Shown: positions 51,883 through 60,498 of the stretch, in pieces
Position numbering within the stretch: position 1 is the first letter of the stretch
Layout of the letters: every line of letters starts with the position of its first letter
Source of the DNA: Desulfobacula sp964636495
Lineage (GTDB): Bacteria; Desulfobacterota; Desulfobacteria; Desulfobacterales; Desulfobacteraceae
Direction: 5' to 3'
Length of the DNA stretch: 64,000 nucleotides
Assembly (NCBI GenBank): GCA_964636495.1
Contig: CAZWSL010000004.1
Coordinates: forward strand, 78,901-142,900
Program-made: the position numbers and the translations under genes
Notes under the pieces: model-generated
What the model saw: only the letters and a program-made list of their open reading frames with translations
What the model was told of the DNA's origin: nothing
Databases searched by the model: none

Positions 51883-53793
51883 ATGATTAATATAACTTTT
51901 CCAGACAAGAGTGTTAAAAATTTTGACAACAACCCGAGCGGTATGGGCGTTGCTGAAAGCATTTCCCAGGGATTTGCAAGAAATTGCGTGGCAATGAAAA
52001 CCAATGGTGTTTTACGGGATTTAAACCAGATAATAGAAAAAGATTGTGACATCAGCTTTATAACAGCAAAAGATGAACAAGGCCTGGAAATCCTGAGGCA
52101 CTCTTCCGCCCATGTCATGGCAGAAGCTGTATTAAATATCTATAAAGATGCAAAACTTACCATAGGTCCCGTGGTGGAGGATGGATTTTACTATGATATT
52201 GATATGGACCCGGTTTCTGAAGATGACCTTGGAGCCATTGAATCTGAAATGAGAAAAATCATCAAGGCAAAAAACAGCTTCACCAGAAAAGTGGTTTCAA
52301 AACAGGAGGCACTTGAAATTTTTAAGGATAATCCATTCAAGATTGAACTCATCAACGAACTTGAAGAGCAGGAGATATCCCTCTACCAGAACGGCTCATT
52401 CACAGATCTATGCCGCGGCCCGCACATCCCCCATACCGGTATGATAAAAGGATTTAAGCTTTTAAAGATATCAGGTGCATACTGGAGGGCAGACCAGTCA
52501 AGGGAACAGCTCCAGAGGCTTTACGGCATCTCATTTTTTGAAAAGAAAAAACTGAACCAGTATATCCATATGATAGAGGAGGCAAAAAAACGGGATCATA
52601 GAAAAATCGGGACAAAACTGGACCTTTTTTCGTTCCATGATGAAGCAGCAGGCATGCCTTTTTTCCATGCAAAGGGTATTGAAATGTGGAATGCCCTTCT
52701 GGACTACTGGAGAGATGAACACAGACAGGCAGGCTATATAGAGACAAAAACCCCTGTGATGCTCAACAGGAAACTGTGGGAACAGAGCGGACACTGGGAC
52801 AATTACCGGGAAAACATGTATACCTCTGTGATCGATGACGAAGAGTATGCAATTAAACCCATGAACTGCCCCGGAGGCATGCTGCTCTACAGAACCAGGG
52901 CATACTCATACAGGGATCTTCCATTGAGAGCCGGCGAAGTGGGACTCGTCCACAGGCATGAACTTTCAGGGGCATTGTCAGGCCTTTTCCGGGTAAGGGC
53001 ATTTCATCAGGATGATGCCCATATTTTCATGACACCGGATCAGATTGGCGAAGAGGTGCTTGGTGTACTGAACCTGGCACAGAGAATCTACTCAAGATTC
53101 GGTCTTGCATTTCACCTTGAACTCTCCACGCGTCCTGAAAAATCAATCGGTACGGACAAACAGTGGGAAGAGGCGACCAGCGGCCTTGAGGCAGCACTTG
53201 AACAATATGGCCAGAAATATTTTATCAATGAGGGAGATGGTGCGTTTTACGGCCCTAAAATTGATATCCATATCAAGGATGCTCTGGGAAGAACCTGGCA
53301 GTGCGGAACCGTACAGCTTGATATGGCACTCCCCGAGAGGTTTGATCTGACATATAAAGGTGCTGATAATGAAAAGCACCGCCCCATAATGATCCATCGT
53401 GTTATCTATGGGTCACTTGAAAGATTTTTCGGCATTCTTGTTGAACATTTTGCCGGCCGGTTTCCTTTATGGCTGGCTCCTGTTCAGGTCATACTCCTGC
53501 CTATAAACAGGGATCTTGCTGATTATGCACTTAAAGTCAGGAAAGAGCTTGAAGAGTGTAAAATCAGATGCGATATTGATTTAAGAAGTGAAACCCTGAA
53601 AAAGAAAATCAGGGAGGCACAGATCCATTACATTCCCATCATCCTTACAATAGGTGATAAGGAAAAAGAGAACCGGACACTCTCTGTGAGAACCCTTGAT
53701 GGTAAGGTGAGAATGGGAATGAAAATGGATGCTTTCCTGGAATCTGTATCATATCATATTAATGAAAGAACGCTTCATGAAACAATTTTCTGA
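51883..53793 (+). CDS. thrS: Threonyl-tRNA synthetase
   Basis: A 636-residue class II aminoacyl-tRNA synthetase of normal length. It has a TGS domain (about 1-62), a second additional editing domain with HSSAHVMAEA (about 70) and DLCRGPH, a catalytic core with zinc-binding MNCPGGML, motif 2 VRAFHQDDAHIF, and a C-terminal anticodon-binding domain (about 535-636). The start at ATG 51883 is chosen because family members begin at INITFPD; an ATG at 51865 is in frame but adds six residues. Neither start has a clear ribosome-binding site. It is divergent from RNase D and overlaps the VanZ-like gene. Confidence 0.95.
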   Translation: MINITFPDKSVKNFDNNPSGMGVAESISQGFARNCVAMKTNGVLRDLNQIIEKDCDISFITAKDEQGLEILRHSSAHVMAEAVLNIYKDAKLTIGPVVEDGFYYDIDMDPVSEDDLGAIESEMRKIIKAKNSFTRKVVSKQEALEIFKDNPFKIELINELEEQEISLYQNGSFTDLCRGPHIPHTGMIKGFKLLKISGAYWRADQSREQLQRLYGISFFEKKKLNQYIHMIEEAKKRDHRKIGTKLDLFSFHDEAAGMPFFHAKGIEMWNALLDYWRDEHRQAGYIETKTPVMLNRKLWEQSGHWDNYRENMYTSVIDDEEYAIKPMNCPGGMLLYRTRAYSYRDLPLRAGEVGLVHRHELSGALSGLFRVRAFHQDDAHIFMTPDQIGEEVLGVLNLAQRIYSRFGLAFHLELSTRPEKSIGTDKQWEEATSGLEAALEQYGQKYFINEGDGAFYGPKIDIHIKDALGRTWQCGTVQLDMALPERFDLTYKGADNEKHRPIMIHRVIYGSLERFFGILVEHFAGRFPLWLAPVQVILLPINRDLADYALKVRKELEECKIRCDIDLRSETLKKKIREAQIHYIPIILTIGDKEKENRTLSVRTLDGKVRMGMKMDAFLESVSYHINERTLHETIF

Positions 53794-54202
53794 TACGTTT
53801 TACATCATAACATTATACAGGCTGCCGGTAATTGCATTTATACTCTTTATATTCTGGCAATCCTCCGGACCCGGCATGATAACACAGCCGCTTTTTCCCC
53901 ATTTTGATAAAGTACTTCACTTTGGCGCCTATGCTCTGCTTGCATTTCTTGCTGCTCGGAATCTTAAAAAAGAGAGACCGTTATGGCCTGCAGTAAAAAT
54001 AAAAATCATTGCCATTATATTTGCCGGCCTTTTTGGGTTATCCGATGAGATCCACCAGTCGTTTATTCCCCTCAGAGATGCTTCTTTGTGGGATTTTATT
54101 GCAGATTGTGCCGGAAGCATTGCAGGGGCTTTTTTTTACATGAATTTCATTTATCATTTTAGTGGACAGCATGACATTCATACAGCTGATCACAAAACAT
54201 GA
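53777..54202 (+). CDS. VanZ-like family membrane protein
   Basis: A 141-residue VanZ-like protein with about four transmembrane helices. The conserved cores FDKVLHFGAYALLAFLA and SDEIHQSFIPLRDASLWDFIADCAGS are diagnostic. Function in this family is unknown beyond a possible envelope role. The start at 53777 overlaps the end of thrS by 17 bp; further upstream ATGs (53762, 53729) lie deeper in thrS. The ORF is in a different frame from thrS, and the overlap suggests coupled translation. Not related to vancomycin resistance by context. Confidence 0.85.
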   Translation: MKQFSDTFYIITLYRLPVIAFILFIFWQSSGPGMITQPLFPHFDKVLHFGAYALLAFLAARNLKKERPLWPAVKIKIIAIIFAGLFGLSDEIHQSFIPLRDASLWDFIADCAGSIAGAFFYMNFIYHFSGQHDIHTADHKT

Positions 54203-54296
54203 CTTTTTTTAAAAGTAAACTCACTTTTTGATTATAAAATTGAACATCTCCGGCAAAAGTTTTACATTCAAATTTCATTCAATTAAAGGAGAAAAA

Positions 54297-54422
54297 ATGA
54301 CCCGGAAAGCCTTCCAGCACTATAATGATGAAGATTTAAGCCACTGTTACGGATGTGGAAGACTGAATAAACAGGGATTGCAGATAATAAAACCTGTGCA
54401 ACAGGAAATGTCGTTGCAGTAA
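54297..54422 (+). pseudogene. Truncated PaaI-type thioesterase fragment
   Basis: A 41-residue ORF with AAAGGAG upstream. Its N-terminus has the HCYGCGRLNKQGLQI stretch of PaaI-family thioesterases, which normally continue for about 100 more residues. After residue 30 the sequence becomes unrelated and stops, and DUF503 begins 44 bp later, leaving no space for the rest. It is probably a deletion remnant. A +1 frame shift after residue 30 stays open for about 20 codons, but without recognised content. Confidence 0.5.
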
Positions 54423-54465
54423 GCATACCGGGCTCCATGAAAATAAAGCAGACAGAGAAATCATA

Positions 54466-54753
54466 ATGGTAGTGGGAACCGGTAAAATAAAATTTAGACT
54501 CTATGGCGTCACTTCACTCAAGCAAAAACGCAGCATCGTTAAATCCATTATCCATAGGATTAAAAACAGGTTCAATATTTCCATAGCAGAAATCGACTGT
54601 AACAATAGCCATACATGGAGCAGGATCGGTTTTTCAATTACCGGTAATGACTCAAGAGTGGTGAATTCAAAAATAGATAAAGTATTTAATCTGGCCTGTG
54701 ATATCGGCCTTGCACAGGTTGCAGATACTCAAATGGAGATCATTCACCTCTAA
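54466..54753 (+). CDS. DUF503 domain-containing protein
   Basis: A 95-residue DUF503 protein, a small ferredoxin-like fold often located beside rbfA and ribosome genes. The family motif GVTSLKQKRSIVKSIIHRI and the central ISIAEIDCN are present. Function is not established. The ATG follows shortly after the thioesterase fragment, with only GAAAT-like upstream sequence, so its translation signal is weak. The gene is convergent with the AbfD-like gene across a 148-bp gap. Confidence 0.85.
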   Translation: MVVGTGKIKFRLYGVTSLKQKRSIVKSIIHRIKNRFNISIAEIDCNNSHTWSRIGFSITGNDSRVVNSKIDKVFNLACDIGLAQVADTQMEIIHL

Positions 54754-54789
54754 TTTTTTGGTGAACATTTTTCAGCCTGAAAATTTCAT

Positions 54790-54876
54790 GACATTCTGCT
54801 TGAACTGTTTAAACCAATCGATAATCACTGTCAGTTATATCCCGTTTTCTATAACAGCCAGCCCAGGCAGAATGTC
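54790..54876. other. Inverted-repeat intergenic element
   Basis: GACATTCTGC (54790-54799) and GCAGAATGTC (54867-54876) are perfect 10-bp arms enclosing 67 nt, within which GTTATA and TATAAC can form a smaller stem around 54835-54856. It sits between two convergent genes and could be a bidirectional terminator or a structured RNA. Evidence is only the pairing. Confidence 0.35.
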
Positions 54877-54901
54877 GTCACAGACTTCTTTTCAGAGGGG
54901 T

Positions 54902-56362
54902 TTATTTACCAGGTTCCGGGATATTTTCCTCAATATTCATTATTTTTCTGGCATAATCAGCATACCGTTCCATGGGGGTGGTGAACCGGACCACCAGTTT
55001 GGCACCATCCGGTGAACCGCCGCCATGCATACAACCCGGGATACCGGCACCCACAGTCAACCACTCTGACAGTCTTGCCGCCTTGAACCGGGATTCATAT
55101 GAGCATGCACCGGCTTTAAGACATTTCTGGAGGAAAGGACCGTATTCAGGATTGGAAAAATCGGCAAACGACGGCATGCAGCCGGTTTCAACAATACCAC
55201 CGCCGATCTCCTGGCAAAGCCGTTTCACCTCATAAGGCAGAGTGGCCACCAGTACTTTATTGGAGTGGGCAGTTAAGGGATCTGCAAAATAAGAGCCGGA
55301 TTCATGTTGAGATCCCAGTGCAATGGCACCTGCTCCCATCCCGAAGGTGGTCTGATTCTTAACGGACATATCTACCAGTTTATCCATAAATGTTTTGGCG
55401 GAAAGGCCATTGGCCCTTGCCATGAGCATGGAAGCACCGATCATGACATCCCCCTGGCCGGTAACGCAGCCTCCAATGCACGCCCGGTAGTTGGCAGTAA
55501 ATCTTGAAATCACATTGCCGGTATATTTATACTCCCCGCACATGAATACCCGGTCATTGGGAACAAATACATCATCAAACAGCAGCCATCCCTGGGTAAT
55601 GCCGGTATCCGGCACTTCAACATTGGCTGTATCTTCAAGTTCCCTTTTGTCACTGGGGTGTCTTGCCTCAACAATGGTAAGACCGTCGATATCCTTCGGC
55701 ACGACACATGAAAGGGCAAAATCCTTATCTGCTTCTTTGTAAACGCTTCCCGGCAGCAGAAATATTTCATTTGCAGCAGCGGTACCGCAGATCATCAGTT
55801 TTGCTCCCCGTATGACAATCCCGTCGTCCCTGACTTCCTTGATCCTCAGATTCACATCCAGGTCTTCCTGCTGGGATGGTGTTTTGCTCCTGTCTCCTTT
55901 AGCATCTGTCAAGGCACCAGCCACCATAATTCCATTTTCCTGGGAGAATTCAATCCACTTTTTCAGCCGTTCCTGGTAAGAAGTCCCATACTCCTTGTCC
56001 ATTTCTGCAGTTACCGACCACATCACATTCTGAGAATTCCATCCCACGCATGCCCCTCCTGTACAGCTCCCTGTTCTGCGGTAATTCTGGCGCTTGAATT
56101 TCATATTGCTTAACAGATGTCCCTCTTCGGTCATCATGGAGTTCCATTTTAAAATCTTTTCACCGGTAAAAGAGGAGGTGGTGGTGTACTGTTTTTTCAG
56201 TTCTGGATCATGGGCAGCGTCAAAACACAAGGCATGGCTTTCCACGGTTCTTTTTGTAGCCGGATGTGTGGTCACATCTTCTATGAGTTCTCCGAATTTA
56301 TATATGTTGGGCCTGAGTGCTTTCAAGCTTTTAAGATAATCTTCTCTTGTTTTTACGGACAT
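54902..56362 (-). CDS. 4-hydroxybutyryl-CoA dehydratase family protein (divergent active site)
   Basis: A 486-residue member of the AbfD/HpaB flavoprotein superfamily, recognised by the KGDRS...SQQ, RGAKLMICGTA, VFVPNDRVF and MHGGGSPD stretches. Compared with the known C. aminobutyricum enzyme as I recall it, the cysteine motif is C100-x4-C105 rather than Cx3C, His292 becomes Y292, Tyr296 becomes I296, Lys300 becomes V300, and the region of Glu455 reads PGC; C299 remains and C295 is new. This enzyme therefore may not dehydrate 4-hydroxybutyryl-CoA. GGAGGT lies before the ATG. It is the last gene of the unit with etfA, etfB and an acyl-CoA dehydrogenase. Confidence 0.82.
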   Translation of the reverse strand: MSVKTREDYLKSLKALRPNIYKFGELIEDVTTHPATKRTVESHALCFDAAHDPELKKQYTTTSSFTGEKILKWNSMMTEEGHLLSNMKFKRQNYRRTGSCTGGACVGWNSQNVMWSVTAEMDKEYGTSYQERLKKWIEFSQENGIMVAGALTDAKGDRSKTPSQQEDLDVNLRIKEVRDDGIVIRGAKLMICGTAAANEIFLLPGSVYKEADKDFALSCVVPKDIDGLTIVEARHPSDKRELEDTANVEVPDTGITQGWLLFDDVFVPNDRVFMCGEYKYTGNVISRFTANYRACIGGCVTGQGDVMIGASMLMARANGLSAKTFMDKLVDMSVKNQTTFGMGAGAIALGSQHESGSYFADPLTAHSNKVLVATLPYEVKRLCQEIGGGIVETGCMPSFADFSNPEYGPFLQKCLKAGACSYESRFKAARLSEWLTVGAGIPGCMHGGGSPDGAKLVVRFTTPMERYADYARKIMNIEENIPEPGK

Positions 56363-56416
56363 CTTCCACCTCCAAATTTGATTAATTCATTAGCCATCTA
56401 TTCATATTTCATTGAG

Positions 56417-57412
56417 TCACGCATTCTCTATTTTCTCAATCAGCAGAGGGATAAATTCTCTGCAGTCATCTACTACCCCGTAATCCACCTGTTCAAAAAC
56501 GGGAGATTTTTCATCACTGTTCACGGCAATCATCAGCTTTGCATCCATGATCCCCACCATATGCTGCAGTTCTCCGGAAAGGCCAACGCCGATATAGATC
56601 TCAGGGTTTATCATCTTGCCGCTCTGGCCGATCATGGTATCCAGTTGAGCCCATCCCTCATCCACTGCCGGCCGGGTACATCCAAGAGCGGCATGGAGGC
56701 GTTCGGCAAGATTTTCAAGCAGACTCCATCCTTCTTTACTCCCCATTCCCGCACCACCGGCAATCACCAGAGGGGCATTTTCAAGAACAGGGCCTGAGGT
56801 TTGTTCTTCCACCACCTCCAGGGTGCAGATCCGATCCAAACCCCCTTCAGGAACATCCAGATCAATAATCTTGCCTCTTCTTCCCGAAGAGAGTTCAGGC
56901 ATTGGAAAAACACCGGCAGCACATGTTGCCATCTGGGGTTTTTTCTCAGGGCAGATAATGGTCATTAACCCGCCGTATGCAGGTATTTTCTGTTCCAGAA
57001 TACCATCATCACCCAGACAGAGATCCACACAGTGGGCACTTAAACCGGTTCCCAGGGCGGCCGCCAGAAGAGGGGCCAGTTCCCTGCCGGTATGGGTATT
57101 TCCCAGAAATATCATATCCGGCTTCTGTTTGACTGCAAGATCAATAATCAATTCCGTAAAAAGCGACTGTTGATAAAACTGCAATGCCTGGCTGTCACCT
57201 CTATAGACAATATCAGCCCCGGCCTCAAACAGAAGGTCCATCCCTGTTATTTCATGTCCCAGAATCAGGCAGACCGCTTTCTTCTCCAGGGCATTGGCCA
57301 GTTCTCTGGCCTTTCCAACCAACTGCAGGGTTACACCGGCAATCCTGTTTTGTGAGTGGTCGGCAATCACCCATATATCACCACTGCCTTCTATATTATT
57401 TTTCTCTTTCAT
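56417..57412 (-). CDS. etfA: Electron transfer flavoprotein alpha subunit
   Basis: A 331-residue EtfA with a C-terminal FAD-binding domain: GGAGMGSKEGW, RPAVDEGW, IGQSGKMINPEIYIGVGLSG and AVNSDEKSPVFEQVDYG are all family signatures. The ETF heterodimer accepts electrons from acyl-CoA dehydrogenases and passes them to a quinone or a bifurcating partner. Length is normal and no extra ferredoxin domain is present. etfB lies 50 bp upstream, with a short tandem repeat between. Confidence 0.93.
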   Translation of the reverse strand: MKEKNNIEGSGDIWVIADHSQNRIAGVTLQLVGKARELANALEKKAVCLILGHEITGMDLLFEAGADIVYRGDSQALQFYQQSLFTELIIDLAVKQKPDMIFLGNTHTGRELAPLLAAALGTGLSAHCVDLCLGDDGILEQKIPAYGGLMTIICPEKKPQMATCAAGVFPMPELSSGRRGKIIDLDVPEGGLDRICTLEVVEEQTSGPVLENAPLVIAGGAGMGSKEGWSLLENLAERLHAALGCTRPAVDEGWAQLDTMIGQSGKMINPEIYIGVGLSGELQHMVGIMDAKLMIAVNSDEKSPVFEQVDYGVVDDCREFIPLLIEKIENA

Positions 57413-57424
57413 ACGAATCCTATA

Positions 57425-57484
57425 TTAAAGCATCAGGTCTTAAAGCATCAGGTCTTAAGGCATCAGGTTTTAAGGCTTCCGGAT
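57425..57484. repeat. Four 15-bp tandem repeats spanning the etfB stop
   Basis: Units of 15 bp (TTAAAGCATCAGGTC type) occur at 57425-57439, 57440-57454, 57455-57469 and 57470-57484. The first two are identical, the third has two changes and the fourth is diverged. On the coding strand the array covers the last codons and stop of etfB. Confidence 0.85.
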
Positions 57485-58266
57485 TCCTCCAGTATCTTAA
57501 ACAATGCCTCCACTTTCTCCTCTCTTGTACCGGTCAGTATGGTGCACGACCGGACATTTTGCGCAGGTTCCATTTCACTCACAATAGTGGGAGACCCTTC
57601 AGCACCCACTTGAGATGAATCACACCCCAGATCCTCCAGGTTCCAGGTCTGGACCTCTTTTTTCCGTGCCTTTATAATACCGGAAAAACTTAACGTCCTG
57701 GGCTGGTTCAACTCTCTTGTCACGGTGAATACTGCAGGCAGTCTGACGCTTACCCTGCGATATCCATTCTCAGCATCAGCCTTTACAATCCATGAGATCT
57801 CATCTGACTGCTCAATTTCATTGACCATGGTGACCACCGGCATTTCCAGAAAGGAGGCTATCTGCGGCCCCACCCATTCAGTTGCACCGTCACTGGAAGC
57901 CATACCGCAGAGAATCAGATCAGGGACATCCAGTTTTTTAATCCCCCCGGCAAGTGTAAATGCCGTTGCAAAAGCATCAGCACCCCCAAATGCCATGTCG
58001 GAAAGCAGATATCCCTTGTCTGCACCCAGGGCCATGCACTCTTTTATGATGACTTCTGCTGACGGCGGCCCCATACTGATAACACTGATACAGGACTCTC
58101 TTTCCGCTTTAATATTCAATGCCGCTTCCAGGGCAAACCGGTCTATGGGATTCAAGACCATGGGGATATCTTTCCGGATCAACGTCTTTGTGGCAGGATC
58201 AATTTTGATACTGTCCGCCTTTTCCGGGTCAGGCACTGCTTTGACGCACACGACTATATGGAACAT
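57463..58266 (-). CDS. etfB: Electron transfer flavoprotein beta subunit
   Basis: A 267-residue EtfB. The start at ATG 58266 gives the family N-terminus MFHIVVCVKAVPDPE; an ORF extension to 58323 adds 19 unconserved residues and is not used. Characteristic stretches are NPIDRFALEAAL, ALGADKGYLLSD, GMASSDGATEWVGPQIA and the recognition loop region RLPAVFTVTRELNQPRTLS. It pairs with etfA just downstream. The normal stop is followed by further copies of a 15-bp repeat, which would not change the protein. Confidence 0.93.
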   Translation of the reverse strand: MFHIVVCVKAVPDPEKADSIKIDPATKTLIRKDIPMVLNPIDRFALEAALNIKAERESCISVISMGPPSAEVIIKECMALGADKGYLLSDMAFGGADAFATAFTLAGGIKKLDVPDLILCGMASSDGATEWVGPQIASFLEMPVVTMVNEIEQSDEISWIVKADAENGYRRVSVRLPAVFTVTRELNQPRTLSFSGIIKARKKEVQTWNLEDLGCDSSQVGAEGSPTIVSEMEPAQNVRSCTILTGTREEKVEALFKILEESGSLKT

Positions 58267-58395
58267 ATTTTTCAACCTGTTGTCTTGTGATTTAAACCTT
58301 GGATTTTCAGACAGTGATAACATCTGAATCCAGGTATTTCATTTATGTTAAATAACGAAGTAAACACCTCAAATTTATGCCACTCATTATTACAT

Positions 58396-58424
58396 GGCAG
58401 ATCAGAAACAAAATCTGATCTGCC
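58396..58424. other. Perfect inverted repeat between etfB and the acyl-CoA dehydrogenase gene
   Basis: GGCAGATCAG (58396-58405) and CTGATCTGCC (58415-58424) pair over 10 bp around a 9-nt A-rich loop, directly downstream of the acyl-CoA dehydrogenase stop on the minus strand. No T-tract follows. It shares the GGCAG...CTGCC base with the hairpin at 7990-8017. Confidence 0.45.
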
Positions 58425-58456
58425 GGGTTCTGCCTTTCAGGACAGATATCATTTTA

Positions 58457-59593
58457 TCAGGAAAGAACCATACGGGATACAATCACTTTCATAATATCTG
58501 AAGTTCCGGCTGACGGTCCGATAACTGCAGCATCCCGATAATACCGGCTCACAGCATACTCTTCCATGCAACCGTATCCGCCGTGGATGTCAACTGCCAT
58601 CTTGGCGGCTTTCTGAACGGTTTCCGTTGTATGATATTTGGCAATGGCAAATTCATTGGCTGCAGGTTTTCCAGCATCCTGCATGGAAGCTGCCCGATAC
58701 CCCAGCAGACGGCCGGCTTCCAGGTCTATTTTCATTTCAGCCAGTTTGTTCTGAATCGTCTGAAGCCTTGAGATAGGTTTTCCATAAAGAATTCTTTCAT
58801 TGGAAAATTTTACAGAGGCCTCAATGCATGCCTGGTGAAGCCCCAGTGCGCATCCCACCATGCCGCCCCGGCCGATTTCACCGATGGCGGACATACTCAC
58901 TGCCAATCCCTTGCCTTCAGGCCCCAGGAGGTTTTCTTTGGGAATCCTTAAATTCTCAAAAGCAAGCTCGCCTGTATTACACCCCCTGAATCCCACCTTG
59001 TGTTCTTCATGGGTTGCTTTGAAACCTTCCATCTCTTTGTCAACGATAAAAGCGTTAAAGGTTCTCGGTTTTTCCTCATCCTTTGCCATGATGATCAGAA
59101 CATCAGCAATATGGGAGTTGGTGATAAAACATTTACGACCGTTAACGATGTAATCATCCCCCTCCTTTTTATATGACGTCCTGATACCTGTGGGATCTGA
59201 TCCGCCTGTGGCCTCTGTGACCGCGGTTGTGCCCAGCAGCTTTCCCGATGCCAGCCCGGGAAGGTATTTCTTTTTCTGCTCTTCACTGCCAAAAAGGATA
59301 AAGGGTTCAATTCCCAGGGCAAACACCTGGAGCATCATTGCCGTGGCCACAGATATCCTTGAAATCTCTTCCAGGGCAATCAGCCTGGCAGTGTATCCCA
59401 GTTCCAGTCCGCCATACGCCTCAGGAACGGTGATGGCCATCATTTCTGCCTCACCCAGGGCCTTGACAACATCATCACAGACCTTTCCTGTTTTTTCCAT
59501 CTCCTCGACTTTTGGGGCGATTTGTGTTTCAGCAAACTCGCGTGCCGCTTTTCTGAACATTTCCTGTTCTTCGGTAAAGGTAAAATCAATCAT
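58457..59593 (-). CDS. Acyl-CoA dehydrogenase
   Basis: A 378-residue FAD enzyme of the acyl-CoA dehydrogenase family, with the N-terminal helical domain, TAVTEATGGSDP and NGRKCFITNS flavin loops, NERILYGKPISRLQ and DIHGGYGCMEEY. The usual catalytic glutamate, in the EGT motif near the C-terminus, is replaced: the segment reads SAGTSDIM, with Ala362 in its place. Another residue may act as base, as in some isovaleryl, long-chain and cyclic acyl-CoA enzymes. AAGGAG precedes the ATG. It probably reduces the ETF encoded downstream. Substrate is unknown. Confidence 0.9.
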   Translation of the reverse strand: MIDFTFTEEQEMFRKAAREFAETQIAPKVEEMEKTGKVCDDVVKALGEAEMMAITVPEAYGGLELGYTARLIALEEISRISVATAMMLQVFALGIEPFILFGSEEQKKKYLPGLASGKLLGTTAVTEATGGSDPTGIRTSYKKEGDDYIVNGRKCFITNSHIADVLIIMAKDEEKPRTFNAFIVDKEMEGFKATHEEHKVGFRGCNTGELAFENLRIPKENLLGPEGKGLAVSMSAIGEIGRGGMVGCALGLHQACIEASVKFSNERILYGKPISRLQTIQNKLAEMKIDLEAGRLLGYRAASMQDAGKPAANEFAIAKYHTTETVQKAAKMAVDIHGGYGCMEEYAVSRYYRDAAVIGPSAGTSDIMKVIVSRMVLS

Positions 59594-59766
59594 TGGTTAA
59601 ACTCCTTTTTATTTAGTTTATTATTCTGTTGTTATTGCTGATATAATATTTTATGTAATCCGGTATAAGATTAGCAGTTGCTTGTGACACTGTCACTATA
59701 TTCGTCCGGGCTTACTTGATTCAACGCTTGATATCGTGTTCCTCTTTTTTCTTAACATCATCGTGT

Positions 59767-60354
59767 TCAATTTCTGATTGAATTGACATAGTCAATCAGA
59801 AAGGCAATTGCCGTGTTCAAATTTGTTTCTGATTTATCCAGGCTGTAGGTGATAGATACACCCAGAAGGCTGGAGAACAATATTTCAGTGACTGCATCGG
59901 TATTGACACTGCTCTTCAGTTCACCCATTTCAACTGACTGTTCAAGAAACCGTCTCAGCATGGCCCTAACTCCTGAGAATCCTTTATTAATTGCTTTGGA
60001 CAGATGGGGACTCTGATTATTCACATCCAGGGAAAGGGTAATAAATACACAGCCGCCGGGAAAATTTTCCGCATCTTTCAAATAGTTATCTCTGAAATTT
60101 TCAAGCAGCCGGATAATTTTTTCCACAGGATTGTCAATATGGTTCAATTGATCCAGATTTCTTTTTCTCCAGATCTGTGTGGCTTCTTCCAACACCTTGA
60201 AAAACAGCTCTTCCTTGTTTTTGAAATGATTATAAAATCCTCCTTTTGACGTATTGGCGGCAGCCAGGATATCATTCATCGACGTACTTGAATAACCCTT
60301 TAAAGAGAATAATTTTAAAGACTCATGGATAATATTTATTTTTAACGCCGTCAT
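59767..60354 (-). CDS. TetR/AcrR family transcriptional regulator
   Basis: A 195-residue TetR-family regulator. The N-terminal 50 residues have the HTH signature with ESLKLFSLKGYSSTSMNDILAAANTSKGGFYNHFKNKEEL-type pattern, followed by a helical ligand-binding domain. Its gene lies between the acyl-CoA dehydrogenase (same strand) and the acyl-CoA ligase (divergent), and a TetR-like palindrome is found at 60487-60498 in the promoter gap. It most likely represses the acyl-CoA cluster in response to an acyl-CoA. The ligand is unknown. Confidence 0.9.
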   Translation of the reverse strand: MTALKINIIHESLKLFSLKGYSSTSMNDILAAANTSKGGFYNHFKNKEELFFKVLEEATQIWRKRNLDQLNHIDNPVEKIIRLLENFRDNYLKDAENFPGGCVFITLSLDVNNQSPHLSKAINKGFSGVRAMLRRFLEQSVEMGELKSSVNTDAVTEILFSSLLGVSITYSLDKSETNLNTAIAFLIDYVNSIRN

Positions 60355-60486
60355 TGAATATCTGCTTTCACAAAAATTTATTCATAAATACACCCTGGAT
60401 TCACAAAACCGGAAGAGATCAGCAAGTGATTCAGCAGGATGAATCCGTCCCTGTCAGCAGTGTCTGTAAAAAAAATAACACAAACT

Positions 60487-60498
60487 GACCGGTCGGTC
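60487..60498 (+). promoter_or_regulatory. TetR-type operator
   Basis: GACCGGTCGGTC contains the perfect palindrome GACCGGTC (60487-60494) plus a further GGTC, a pattern common in TetR-family operators. It ends at the base before a TTGACA -35 element, so a bound repressor would block it. The adjacent TetR gene is the natural candidate to bind it. Confidence 0.6.
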
